Source: Lawsonella clevelandensis (lineage in GTDB: Bacteria; Actinomycetota; Actinomycetes; Mycobacteriales; Mycobacteriaceae). Taken from it: a DNA stretch of 64,000 nucleotides. The stretch spans positions 124,001 through 188,000 of the forward strand of contig NZ_QFOZ01000001.1 of NCBI RefSeq assembly GCF_003241315.1, in the 5' to 3' direction. Positions 34,827 to 44,425 of this stretch are shown here, piece after piece (positions within the stretch are counted from its first letter, which is position 1; every line of letters starts with the position of its first letter). The notes under the pieces were generated by a model. That model did not search any database. It had not been told where the DNA came from and saw only the letters and a program-made list of their open reading frames with translations. The translations under genes were made by a program, and so were the position numbers.

Positions 34827-34973
34827 AAAAGTATTTCTCTACTAGGGGAAGAACCTGTAGTTAAGCACATGTACGTTCTTCGTGGGGGAGCTACTTTATG
34901 CCCTCGGCGCGTATTGTCGCTAATAGGCCATGGCGCAGCAGAAAATGTTACAGGGGACTGGTTGGATAGAAGC

Positions 34974-37910
34974 ATGACTCAACCCGCAGCATCATCCTAC
35001 GAGCTACGCGGTCGGTGGATACCCGACCGCGGCTTAATGCTGTGGATTCGTGATGTTGCAGGGGGAGAGGTAGTAGGCCGAGTAGAGGATTTACCGGACG
35101 CAGCATTCCCCGCACTCATCACGACACTCATCAGCAGAGTGCCAGTTTTCCGCCATAGTCTTCCTTTCACCACAGTGGATAGTGACGGACACCCCCGCTC
35201 CCAGACTGTTCCCTGCCTTGTGATTAGTGCAGGAGCAGCCCTCAACTTCCTCACCGCCTGCAATGAGACCGCCTGTAATGAGGAGCCAGACCCCATTCCT
35301 GGTTTAGGAGACGACCTGCGTTTTCTTGCCCACGCAGTAGCAGGCGTGAACCAGTGGGTGCGGGCCGGCCGAGTCGTCCCCCGACTATGGAGAAAAGGCC
35401 CCACCTGGTACGCCCAATGGCAGCTGCTCGGCGGGGGAGCACAACGCGTATGGTTAACAGAACTTCTCCACGCTATGCCACCAGAACTCGCCCACAATGG
35501 CGGGTTTGCTGCCGTAGAAAGTTTCGTAGAGGCCATGACGGCAGAAACCTGCCGGCACAAGCTCCGCACTATGCCGCACCGTCCACGCCACCCTTTCGTA
35601 GAAGCACTCATCACCGGAGAACCCTTTCTTGAAGGAAACATAGGATTTTCCGAAAGACTACGAGAATGGCAGAACGGAGCCGCAGACAATGACACAGAAT
35701 TAGTACTGCGTATCCACGAACCTCTGCCTGATACCCCCGACTGGTGGGGGTTAGAAGTGTCCGTGCGAGTTCTCGGCGGCGCCCCAGAACCCCTCATTCC
35801 CAGTGCAATCGATGCGGCCTCCTACACCACAGCAACCCGTCTGTGGGGGCGGGCAACAGACGCCTACCCGGCACTACTAGACAGTATCCCCTCCGGCTAC
35901 GGGGAAGACCGCCTCCTCACCACCACACAAGTCACAGACTTCGTCACCCGCGGAGTAGACCTAGTCCGCGCACAAGGTGTTGTCGTCATGCTGCCACGCG
36001 CCTGGGTCTCCGCTCCCGTATCTGTCCGGCTACACGTCACTCCCGGCGAGGATGAACAAGCCGCCCGCTCCGCCGTCAGCGGCGCCAAAGTTGGCCTAGA
36101 CGCCATCATGGACTACCAATGGCAAGTGGCATTAGGGGAAACAGTTCTCAGCCCCGCGGAACTTTTTGACATTGTGCAAGAACAATCCGGGTTAGTCCAT
36201 TTACGTGACGGCTGGGTACAAGCAGACCCGCTACTGTTGCGCCGGGCTGCCGAGTTTATTGCGGCTAAGAGTGGAAAACGGCGTAAAAAAGCGTTGCGGC
36301 AGGCAGATCTCGAATCGACGCAGCAGGGGGCCGCTGGCGATATTCTGCATGAGCTTGTCAGCAGTGAAGCCCCCGTGCCGGTAGCGGGGGTAGCTGGATC
36401 GCAGATGATCGATGATCTTATGGCCCACTGTGCGCAGCCCGTTCACGTCACAACTGACGGCCTTGTCAATGCACAACTGCGTCCCTATCAACAACGTGGC
36501 GTGGATTGGATAGCAAGCCTTGACATGCTTGGCCAGGGTGGAATTTTGGCTGATGACATGGGTTTGGGGAAAACCCTTCAAGTACTCACTGTTATGGCCT
36601 ATGACAAAGCATGTGGGGTGGTCCCCGCAGAATCTGCAGTACTTGTTGTCTGCCCCATGTCTCTTGCCGCTAACTGGTATCACGAAGCACAAAAATTTGC
36701 TCCACAACTTTCCGTCGCTATTCACCATGGTGCCGATCGACAGGCTGGGGAAGAATTCCGTACTTTAGTGGCGCAGCATGATGTCATTATTACGACGTAT
36801 AACCTTCTCCATCGAGATCGTGCGGAGCTGGAAAAAATAACGTGGTGGAGAATTGTGTACGATGAGGCGCAGCATTTGAAAAATGTTGCGACACAACAAT
36901 CACGCGCTGCCCGTGCTTTGTCAGCAACTCATCGTCTTGCCCTTACTGGTACTCCCATGGAGAACAATTTAGAGGAATTCCGGGCCATTATGGATCTGGT
37001 GAACCCAGGATATTTGGGGACGCAGCATGGTTTCCGCCATCATTACGCATTACCGATTGAACGCGACCATGACGACACTATGGCAGCGCAATTACGTTCT
37101 CTGACATCTCCTTTCCTCCTGCGTCGCCTTAAGAGTGATCCGGCAGTTATCAGTGATCTACCGGAGAAGACAGAAATCGTTATGCGGGCCACTCTCACAG
37201 CTGAACAGGCTGGCCTTTACCAAGCTGTCGTTGACGACATGATGGAAAAAATCCAGCAGGCAAAGGGACTGCAGCGTAAAGGGGCGGTCCTGGCGGCGCT
37301 AACAAAGCTAAAGCAAGTTTGTAACCATCCCGCCCACTATTTCGGTGATGGTTCTGCGGTTCTCCGCCACGGACAACACCGTTCTGGAAAACTCGCATTG
37401 CTGGAAGAACTCCTCTCAACAATTCTGGCGGAAGGGGAGAAGGCTCTCATTTTCACCCAGTACAAAGAGTTTGGTGAATATCTGTCGGACTATGTGAGGA
37501 AGCGTTTTGGTGTTCCTGCTCCTTTCTTACATGGTTCACTCCGACGCGAAGAACGCGACGCTATGGTGGATAGTTTCCAGTCTCCAGATGGGCCCCCTAT
37601 TATGGTGCTTTCACTGAAAGCTGGGGGAACGGGGCTCACTCTTACTGCGGCAAACCACGTCATTCACTATGACCGGTGGTGGAATCCAGCCGTTGAGAAT
37701 CAGGCCACTGACCGTGCCTATCGCATTGGTCAAACTAAGGATGTGCAGGTACGAAAACTTGTCTGCGACGGCACTATTGAGGAGCGTATTGACGACATTA
37801 TTTCCCATAAATCCACCATGTCGGATCTTGTGGTGAGTACTGGCGAAACCTGGCTCACAGAACTCGACGACGAGCAGCTACAGGAACTCTTCCGTCTGGA
37901 GGTGACGTAA
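34974..37910 (+). CDS. SNF2-family ATPase (bacterial, SWIM-associated)
   Basis: Double-stranded DNA translocase-type protein of 978 residues. The C-terminal half has all SNF2 motifs: GILADDMGLGKTLQVL (I), VYDEAQHLKN (II), LTGTPMENN (III), ALIFTQYKEFGEYL (IV), LSLKAGGTGLTLTAANHVIH (V) and NQATDRAYRIGQ (VI). The N-terminal 480 residues are a family-specific region of unknown fold, ending close to AAEFIAAKSGKRRKKA. I choose ATG 34974 because the 35 codons upstream (from 34869) do not resemble family N-termini. It is the first of four genes that touch or overlap; the next start follows its stop with no gap. DNA remodelling in repair or defence is inferred. Confidence 0.9.
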   Translation: MTQPAASSYELRGRWIPDRGLMLWIRDVAGGEVVGRVEDLPDAAFPALITTLISRVPVFRHSLPFTTVDSDGHPRSQTVPCLVISAGAALNFLTACNETACNEEPDPIPGLGDDLRFLAHAVAGVNQWVRAGRVVPRLWRKGPTWYAQWQLLGGGAQRVWLTELLHAMPPELAHNGGFAAVESFVEAMTAETCRHKLRTMPHRPRHPFVEALITGEPFLEGNIGFSERLREWQNGAADNDTELVLRIHEPLPDTPDWWGLEVSVRVLGGAPEPLIPSAIDAASYTTATRLWGRATDAYPALLDSIPSGYGEDRLLTTTQVTDFVTRGVDLVRAQGVVVMLPRAWVSAPVSVRLHVTPGEDEQAARSAVSGAKVGLDAIMDYQWQVALGETVLSPAELFDIVQEQSGLVHLRDGWVQADPLLLRRAAEFIAAKSGKRRKKALRQADLESTQQGAAGDILHELVSSEAPVPVAGVAGSQMIDDLMAHCAQPVHVTTDGLVNAQLRPYQQRGVDWIASLDMLGQGGILADDMGLGKTLQVLTVMAYDKACGVVPAESAVLVVCPMSLAANWYHEAQKFAPQLSVAIHHGADRQAGEEFRTLVAQHDVIITTYNLLHRDRAELEKITWWRIVYDEAQHLKNVATQQSRAARALSATHRLALTGTPMENNLEEFRAIMDLVNPGYLGTQHGFRHHYALPIERDHDDTMAAQLRSLTSPFLLRRLKSDPAVISDLPEKTEIVMRATLTAEQAGLYQAVVDDMMEKIQQAKGLQRKGAVLAALTKLKQVCNHPAHYFGDGSAVLRHGQHRSGKLALLEELLSTILAEGEKALIFTQYKEFGEYLSDYVRKRFGVPAPFLHGSLRREERDAMVDSFQSPDGPPIMVLSLKAGGTGLTLTAANHVIHYDRWWNPAVENQATDRAYRIGQTKDVQVRKLVCDGTIEERIDDIISHKSTMSDLVVSTGETWLTELDDEQLQELFRLEVT

Positions 37911-38807
37911 ATGAGGGGTCTTGTCGCACAGAAAAGAACCGGACATTTTGGGCGTACCTGGTGGGGAAAGCAGGTAGAACAAGCATTAGAAGAACCCTAT
38001 CGGAGGCAGGACTACCACAACTACCGGAATTCTGCTATCCGCCACCCCCATGTGACGCGGGCTAAAGCATTGGCGCGCAATGGTGCTGTCCTCGCTATGG
38101 AACATTATGGAACCACTGTGGCGGGGGAGGTACAAGGAAGCCAACTTTCGCCTTTTTCCCCAACTATTACCTGTGCCCCAGTTAGTGCTGCGACCATTGC
38201 TGCAGTGCGTACTGCTATCGCACAGCATCCCGGCTCTGCGGAAGAGATTATTGCGGGAACACTGCCCGCATTTCTGGAAGATCTTTTACCGCTGGGTGGC
38301 GCGGATCTGCATTGCGCATGTACTTGCCCAGCTATTGACCAACGGTGTTCCCACACACTTGCACTGGGATACCTCCTTGTGGAGCGAATGGACCGGGATA
38401 GTGAATGGTACCTGCAGCTTCGTGGAATCTCGCTGGGGGATATTCTTGTCTCAACAGATCCAGTGGAAGCAGAAACTAACACCACTGGTACTACCGTCAC
38501 TATTCCGCGTGGGGAGCAGGCGCAGCGTATCACTCGGCCAGCGCATGCAGATGCAGACGAGTCGAAGACGGATACACCCATAGCGATTGATAGTTACCGT
38601 TATTGGTCGTTATCTGGTGAACTTCCCGAGGTGCCGCACCCACTACCAGATCCAGCCTATAAAGACCTCGATCCAGTGCAGAGGATGGCTGCTGCCACCG
38701 CCTACACTAATGACCCCGTTGATAAACTCACGATGGAATCCGATCTACACGATGCCTGGGACTTCCTCACTGGTGACATCGACACTGAGGAGACTACACA
38801 TGACTGA
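37911..38807 (+). CDS. SWIM zinc-finger protein paired with SNF2
   Basis: Protein of 298 residues. The N-terminus FGRTWWGKQVEQALEEP is typical of the bacterial SWIM partner family, and the SWIM zinc finger is CTCPAIDQRCSH (CxC...CxH) at about residues 137-148. SWIM domains bind DNA or proteins, and in bacteria this family is usually encoded next to a SNF2 ATPase. The gene starts directly after the SNF2 stop (TAAATG) with GGAGGTGA as its ribosome binding site, and overlaps the next gene by 8 bases. The C-terminal third is polar, ending with acidic residues. Confidence 0.87.
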   Translation: MRGLVAQKRTGHFGRTWWGKQVEQALEEPYRRQDYHNYRNSAIRHPHVTRAKALARNGAVLAMEHYGTTVAGEVQGSQLSPFSPTITCAPVSAATIAAVRTAIAQHPGSAEEIIAGTLPAFLEDLLPLGGADLHCACTCPAIDQRCSHTLALGYLLVERMDRDSEWYLQLRGISLGDILVSTDPVEAETNTTGTTVTIPRGEQAQRITRPAHADADESKTDTPIAIDSYRYWSLSGELPEVPHPLPDPAYKDLDPVQRMAAATAYTNDPVDKLTMESDLHDAWDFLTGDIDTEETTHD

Positions 38808-39966
38808 CAGCCTGCGTCTTCTACACAGCAGTGACTGGCATATTGGGATGACGCGCCGTCATCTCCCCGAATCAAAACAAGCTGTTTTTCGGGATGCTCG
38901 ATTAAGCGCAGTGGAACGTCTCTGCGAGCATGCTGTCAACTATGATGTTGCGGCAGTAGTAGTAGCGGGGGATATTTTTGATGGCACTCAGCTAGATAGC
39001 AATACCATAGTGTCCCTGCTAGAAATGTTGGGAGACTTACCGTGTCCTGTTGTTCTGCAGCCAGGTAACCATGACTCGTATCAGCGTGAAAGTGTCTATT
39101 GCGCACCAGCGTTTCGTACCCACTGCCCAGATAACGTCATAGTTCCCACCGAACCTACCGTGTTGGTATTGCCAGAAATTTCCCAGCTAGAGCTCATTGT
39201 TGGGCCTTATACGAATCGCTACCCCACGGAAAACCCTTTTTTCACAGCACTGCAGAGTATAGAAAATCATCCTAAAGATTCCGATACTTACCGGGTAGGT
39301 ATCGTGCATGGAAGTGTGGATACTTTCGCCCCGCAGTTGGATGATGCGATCGGTGGTGACGTTATTCCCCTTGAGAAGCTGGAAAACGCACTATCGCAGT
39401 ACGACTGTGATTACATCGCGTTAGGGGATCGACATTCTACAGCCACGGTGGGGAAGAGCGGAAGAATCTGGTATTCAGGAAGCCCCGAAATGACAGATTT
39501 TGATGATGTGGAGAAGGATTCAGGGCACTGTCTCCTTGTTGAACTCGCAGCAGATGACTGCACAGTAACCCCACTCGATTGCGGGAAATGGACGTTTCAT
39601 ACTGTGCAGAAGGATATCAATAGCGTTGCCGATATCACTGAGCTAGCACACTATTTCGATACGCTTCCTAATAAACGCCGTACCGTCATTCGGTTGGCGT
39701 GTAACGCCACTCTTCCCCTCGATGACGCAGCGTATCTCGCTGAAGAAGAAGACCGCTGGGAAAGTATGCTGGCCGGGTTCCATGTATGGGAGAGAAATAG
39801 TTCTACACACGTACTTCCCGCCACCGATGAGGTGCGTAAAAATCTTGCCGGTTATGTGGCAGAAGCGGCAGATGAGCTTGCACAACAAGCGGAAGCCGGC
39901 GATGAAACTGCTCAAAATGCGCTTATGTTGTTGTATCGGCTAGCAGCACAGGGAGGATACCACTAA
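38800..39966 (+). CDS. SbcD/Mre11/YhaO-like DNA exonuclease
   Basis: Calcineurin-fold metallophosphoesterase of 388 residues. Metal-site motifs appear in the expected order: HSSDWHIG, AGDIFDG, PGNHDSY, GIVHGS and GDRHS, then WYSGSPEMTDFD. This is the Mre11/SbcD arrangement; pairing with a Rad50-like ATPase gene downstream (TAATG overlap) supports a nuclease-ATPase complex. The M. tuberculosis counterpart is recalled as Rv1277. The ATG at 38800 has GAGGAG upstream and overlaps the SWIM gene end. It probably processes double-strand breaks or hairpins, but no activity can be proven from sequence. Confidence 0.88.
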   Translation: MTDSLRLLHSSDWHIGMTRRHLPESKQAVFRDARLSAVERLCEHAVNYDVAAVVVAGDIFDGTQLDSNTIVSLLEMLGDLPCPVVLQPGNHDSYQRESVYCAPAFRTHCPDNVIVPTEPTVLVLPEISQLELIVGPYTNRYPTENPFFTALQSIENHPKDSDTYRVGIVHGSVDTFAPQLDDAIGGDVIPLEKLENALSQYDCDYIALGDRHSTATVGKSGRIWYSGSPEMTDFDDVEKDSGHCLLVELAADDCTVTPLDCGKWTFHTVQKDINSVADITELAHYFDTLPNKRRTVIRLACNATLPLDDAAYLAEEEDRWESMLAGFHVWERNSSTHVLPATDEVRKNLAGYVAEAADELAQQAEAGDETAQNALMLLYRLAAQGGYH

Positions 39967-42569
39967 TGCGCCTTCACTCCATTACAGTGCAGGATTACCG
40001 TGGAATTGCACAACAAAAGATTGATTTTCACGACCACGGTATCACCGTCATTGCAGGCCCCAACCAGTCAGGTAAATCCAGTGTTATTGAAGCTATTAAC
40101 CTCGTTCTCACAGAGAAAGCGACTTCCCGTAAAGAAGCTGTTAAAGCGATTCGGCGCAGTGGGGTGGACCGTCCTGCCATTGTGGAGCTAGATGTCACTA
40201 TCGGGGGGGAACGTTTTACCCTGCGGAAAGAATTTGGGCGGGGACGTCAAGCAGGGACAACGCTTGTCTTCGCGGATGGTAGTAAAGAGGCTTTGTGGGG
40301 AGATCCCGCACACAACTATGTGCAAGAACTGCTGGCAGAGCATGAAGATATGGCCCTGTTTTCTGCCCTGAGCTTTCTACAGGGGAAAGACTTAGCGAGT
40401 TTTGAACTTACCGACGGGCAGTCAGCTCTCCAAGAAGCATTGGATGCTGCCGCCAGTGAGCAGAATGATGGTGCCATGTCGGGGGACCATATTTTGGATG
40501 CGGCCCAGGCTGAATGTGATCGCTATTTCACAAAAACTGGACGTCCCAACAAGGAACGCAATCACAGTATTCAGGAAGAAGAAAAACTTACACAGGAGAT
40601 TGCTGATCTTAAAGACCAGATAAAGGAAACACACGACATAGCGCAGAATGTCACGGAGCTTGCGACGCAGCGCGATACTTTAGCCGACCAGATTCACCAG
40701 GTAGAAGCGGACGAAAAAGAACTACAGCAGCAGGCGAAAAACTATGCCCATCAGCGACAGCAGAAAGATAAGTTACGCACTCAATTGACGGCAAATGAAG
40801 CGACGCTAGCTGCTGCACAGGCTGTTGTAGAAGCCGATAGTAATCTTCTTAACCAGCATGAGAATGTCCAAAAACGCATAAAAAATGCGGAAAAAGAGTT
40901 AGCGGACTTGCCATCTGCAGATGGCAGCGAAGTAACGGAACTAGAAAAGAAGTGTGCGCAGTTAGCAACAGCACTTGAAGAGATGACGAGCGCTACTCAT
41001 CTAGTAGATCTTGTGAAGCGTGAATATGCTCTCCACGACATACAAGAACAGGCGAAAAAACTTCGTGAAGCAGTAGACGATGCTGCTGAAAAACGTGCGT
41101 CCTTTGCCCATAATCCTGCGGTGTATCAGCAGGCAGAGAAACTCCACACGGAAACGGAAAGTCTTCGCCAAGCACTCAACGCAACAGCTGGAACAATCAC
41201 CATCACACCACAGACGGAGGATAGCCACATCCTCTGTAATGGCGGGGAACTCCACGAATCTTTACGCGCCGACTTGGGGCAGCCGCTCACTATTGAAGTC
41301 CCTGGGCATGTCACTATTGCAGTGGAACCGGCAGCTGAAGCAGCACACTTGCACGACATGTTGCAACAGCAGGAAAACGATTACCAGGCTGCGCTTGCAG
41401 AACTACACGTTAGCGACTGGCAGAGTGCAGCTGCGCAAGCCGATGCATGGGAAAAAGCTGATGAGGCATACACCACTGCCACTACAGACCTACAGACGTT
41501 TGACGCAGTGCATCCAGAATCACGTCTGTCGGAGGAAGAACAAACTCTTACACAAGAATTTGCGACATACCCCACGGAGCTTATCGACCAGGCCCGAGCA
41601 GGTACATTACCTACCCTGTCCGCAGATGATCTGGAAGAACTACGTAGTGGCTACACGGAAACAAAGCAGCGGTGGGAAGCTGCATCCCGGGATTATGAGA
41701 ACGCATGTGCTCGGCGAGAAGTTCTCACCCAGACTCTTAACAGTGCACGTGAGGAAGAACAAGAACTTGCCCCGCTAGATGAGGAAGCAATGAAAGCTCA
41801 TACTGCGGCACTTCACGAGCAGGAAGTTACTGTTTCTAAACAGCGTGCGAAAATCTCCGACTTTGACGCTATGCATGCCGACATGGGCGACCCAACACCA
41901 GCATTAAGTGATGCCACCAGCGCATTAACTAACCTTCGGGAAAAGTATCGCGAGGCTGAGAACAAATATCAGCATCAGCAAGGCGTCCTTGATTCACATT
42001 TGGACTTAGGACTGCACACCGCCCTGGAGGATAAAGAAGGACAGTGTGAAGAACTATCGCGTGCTAATAAGCGTGTCACTGCAGAGGCTGAGGCGGCTCG
42101 CTTACTCCGCGACACTCTTGTGGACGCCCGGCAACGTACCGCCGCCCGCTACCAAACCCCTTATGTCACTGCATTAACAGCACTTGGCCAGCACGTGTGG
42201 GGTGAGGATTTCTCCGTCAATGTTGCCGATAACCTCAGAATCGAAAGCGCGATTACACGGCCAGGCGGCAGCCCCATAGCCTATAAGGATCTTTCCACTG
42301 GTACGCGTGAACAGTTAGCTGTGCTCTCTCGACTAGCCTGCTACCAGCTGGTCAACCAGGGAAGTGTTCCCGTCATCTTGGACGATATCCTGGGCTATTC
42401 AGACCCTGAGCATCGTGGAGATATGGCCAAGGCAATAGAGACAGCAACAGCTCTCGCCGAGTCTGACCCCACATCAGTCGGCCAGCTCATCATCTTCACC
42501 TGTGACAGTAGCCGGTTTACAGAAATCCCTGGATTACATCTGGACTGGAACAATCCGACGGTGGAATAG
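39966..42569 (+). CDS. Rad50/YhaN-like SMC-family ATPase
   Basis: ATPase of 867 residues, recalled M. tuberculosis counterpart Rv1278. Walker A is AGPNQSGKSSVIEAINLV at about 32-49; the C-terminal half-site has the signature LSTGTREQLAVLSRLA and Walker B PVILDDILGYSD. Between them are Glu/Gln/Ala-rich coiled coils broken near residue 400 by a beta-rich segment (around LGQPLTIEVPGHVTIAVEPA). No CxxC zinc hook is present, so it is closer to YhaN-type proteins than to SbcC/Rad50. It is translated in coupling with the nuclease gene and is the last gene of the four-gene operon. Confidence 0.88.
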   Translation: MRLHSITVQDYRGIAQQKIDFHDHGITVIAGPNQSGKSSVIEAINLVLTEKATSRKEAVKAIRRSGVDRPAIVELDVTIGGERFTLRKEFGRGRQAGTTLVFADGSKEALWGDPAHNYVQELLAEHEDMALFSALSFLQGKDLASFELTDGQSALQEALDAAASEQNDGAMSGDHILDAAQAECDRYFTKTGRPNKERNHSIQEEEKLTQEIADLKDQIKETHDIAQNVTELATQRDTLADQIHQVEADEKELQQQAKNYAHQRQQKDKLRTQLTANEATLAAAQAVVEADSNLLNQHENVQKRIKNAEKELADLPSADGSEVTELEKKCAQLATALEEMTSATHLVDLVKREYALHDIQEQAKKLREAVDDAAEKRASFAHNPAVYQQAEKLHTETESLRQALNATAGTITITPQTEDSHILCNGGELHESLRADLGQPLTIEVPGHVTIAVEPAAEAAHLHDMLQQQENDYQAALAELHVSDWQSAAAQADAWEKADEAYTTATTDLQTFDAVHPESRLSEEEQTLTQEFATYPTELIDQARAGTLPTLSADDLEELRSGYTETKQRWEAASRDYENACARREVLTQTLNSAREEEQELAPLDEEAMKAHTAALHEQEVTVSKQRAKISDFDAMHADMGDPTPALSDATSALTNLREKYREAENKYQHQQGVLDSHLDLGLHTALEDKEGQCEELSRANKRVTAEAEAARLLRDTLVDARQRTAARYQTPYVTALTALGQHVWGEDFSVNVADNLRIESAITRPGGSPIAYKDLSTGTREQLAVLSRLACYQLVNQGSVPVILDDILGYSDPEHRGDMAKAIETATALAESDPTSVGQLIIFTCDSSRFTEIPGLHLDWNNPTVE

Positions 42570-42584
42570 CTTTACTTGCTGTGG

Positions 42585-42660
42585 TGGTGCCCCCGACACG
42601 ATTCGAACGTGCGACCTTTGGTACCGGAAACCAATGCTCTATCCCCTGAGCTACGGAGGC
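42585..42660 (-). tRNA. tRNA-Arg (anticodon CCG)
   Basis: Read on the minus strand the 76-base sequence folds as a cloverleaf: acceptor GCCTCCG pairs with CGGGGGC (one G-T pair), discriminator A and encoded CCA; D arm has AGCTCAGGGGATAGAGC; the anticodon stem TTGGT/ACCAA encloses TTCCGGT, giving anticodon CCG, which reads CGG arginine codons; the T arm contains GTTCGAATC. It lies 100 bases upstream of argS on the opposite strand. Confidence 0.95.
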
Positions 42661-42760
42661 GTAACGAATTTAGAGTGTACCAGTCAGTCCGCTTGACTAC
42701 TAAAGCACTCCACCTGGACGGGTACCACTTTAGGGGCTTTACCACGTAGAATGGTCAATT

Positions 42761-44425
42761 GTGACGCCCGCAGAATTAGGAAAAGTTGTCCTTGCTGCCT
42801 TGCAGCAGGTCGTTAAAGAACAAAGTCTTGACTCTACTGTGCTTCCTTCGGAGGTGACGGTGGAGCGGCCGCGTAATCCCGAAAATGGCGATTATGCCAC
42901 GACTATTGCTCTTCAGAGTGCGAAGAAGTTGGGGACTAATCCTCGTCAGCTCGCTACTGAGCTTGCCGCTGTGTTGGGGGAAGCGGATGCGATTGCGGAG
43001 GCTACTGTTGCGGGTCCTGGCTTTGTGAATATTCGCCTTGCTGCAGATGCGCAGGGTGAACTTGTGCGCACTATTGTGGCTGCGGGGGAGGACTTTGGCC
43101 GCGGCGATAGTCTCGCCGGGAAACGTATTAATCTCGAATTTGTTTCGGCGAACCCCACTGGCCCTATTCATTTGGGTGGTACCCGCTGGGCGGCTGTGGG
43201 TGATGCTCTGGGGCGTGTTATGGAGGCACAGGGGGCTCAGGTTACCCGCGAGTACTACTTCAATGATCACGGTAACCAGATTGATCGTTTTTCTAACTCT
43301 CTGGTGTTTTCTGCTCTGCATTTGCCGACGCCACCGGATGGTTACGCCGGTGACTACATTGATGACATTGCCGCCACTATTGTGGAAAAGAACCCTGGTG
43401 TGTGTGATCTTCCCGCGGATGAGCGTCAGGAAGTTTTCAGAAGCCAGGGCGTGGAGATGATGTTTGCGCATATTAAGCGCACTCTCCACGAGTTCGGCAC
43501 TGATTTTGATGTCTACTTCCATGAGAATTCCCTATTTGAGGATGGCTCTGTTGATGCCGCGATTAAGATTCTCAAGGATTCTGACAAGCTCTACTTTGCA
43601 GATGGTGCCTGGTGGTTGCGGTCCACTGATTTTGGTGATGATAAGGATCGTGTTGTCATCAAGTCTGATGGTAATGCTGCCTATATCGCTGGCGATATCG
43701 CCTACGTAAAAAACAAGTTCGATCGTGGCCATGACCTGTGCATCTACATGTTGGGTGCGGACCATCATGGTTATATTGCCCGTCTCAAAGCTGCCGCGCA
43801 GGCCTTGGGCTATGACCCGGATGGGGTAGAGGTGCTTATTGGCCAGATGGTGAACTTGGTGCGTGACGGTAAAGCCGTCAAGATGTCGAAGCGTGCCGGC
43901 ACCGTTATCACCCTTGACGATTTGGTTGAGGCTGTTGGGGTGGATGCTGCCCGTTACTCAATGATTCGTTCTTCCGTGGATTCCAGCCTGGATATTGATC
44001 TGGAATTGTGGGCATCCAAGTCCAATGACAACCCGGTTTTTTATGTGCAATATGCGCATGCTCGCCTCTGCTCTTTACAGCGTAAGGCTGAGGAGCTGGG
44101 TGTCACTGTTGATACCGCTGATCTTTCCTTGCTCACACACGAGCGAGAAGGGGATCTCATTCGTACCCTGGGTGAATTCCCCACAGTTGTGGCAAGTGCT
44201 GCTGAGTTGCGGGAACCGCACCGCGTCGCCCGCTACTTGGAAAATCTTGCAGCGTCCTACCACCGTTTCTATGACTCCTGTCAGGTTCTTCCCAAAGCTG
44301 ACACTGTTGACCATGATGAAGACGCTGCTCTTCACTCAGCCCGCCTAGCCTTGTGTGCCGCAACTCGCCAGACTCTCGAGAATGGTCTGCAGCTCCTTGG
44401 CGTAACCGCACCGGAGCGCATGTGA
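42761..44425 (+). CDS. argS: Arginyl-tRNA synthetase
   Basis: Class I aminoacyl-tRNA synthetase of 554 residues charging tRNA-Arg. The HIGH-equivalent motif is SANPTGPIHLGGTRWAA, and MSKRAGTVI matches the KMSK-like position; the N-terminal Add-1 domain and C-terminal DALR anticodon-binding domain (HARLCSLQRKAEEL onward) are both present. The start is GTG at 42761. The stop overlaps the lysA start (GTGA), beginning a coupled argS-lysA-hom series, as in corynebacteria where argS and lysA form an arginine/lysine-responsive operon. Confidence 0.96.
   Translation: MTPAELGKVVLAALQQVVKEQSLDSTVLPSEVTVERPRNPENGDYATTIALQSAKKLGTNPRQLATELAAVLGEADAIAEATVAGPGFVNIRLAADAQGELVRTIVAAGEDFGRGDSLAGKRINLEFVSANPTGPIHLGGTRWAAVGDALGRVMEAQGAQVTREYYFNDHGNQIDRFSNSLVFSALHLPTPPDGYAGDYIDDIAATIVEKNPGVCDLPADERQEVFRSQGVEMMFAHIKRTLHEFGTDFDVYFHENSLFEDGSVDAAIKILKDSDKLYFADGAWWLRSTDFGDDKDRVVIKSDGNAAYIAGDIAYVKNKFDRGHDLCIYMLGADHHGYIARLKAAAQALGYDPDGVEVLIGQMVNLVRDGKAVKMSKRAGTVITLDDLVEAVGVDAARYSMIRSSVDSSLDIDLELWASKSNDNPVFYVQYAHARLCSLQRKAEELGVTVDTADLSLLTHEREGDLIRTLGEFPTVVASAAELREPHRVARYLENLAASYHRFYDSCQVLPKADTVDHDEDAALHSARLALCAATRQTLENGLQLLGVTAPERM

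Noticed and set aside
34869..34973. Longer N-terminus for the SNF2 protein
   Set aside because: The extra 35 residues do not resemble the family and the ATG at 34974 gives the usual N-terminus; the region is better read as promoter.
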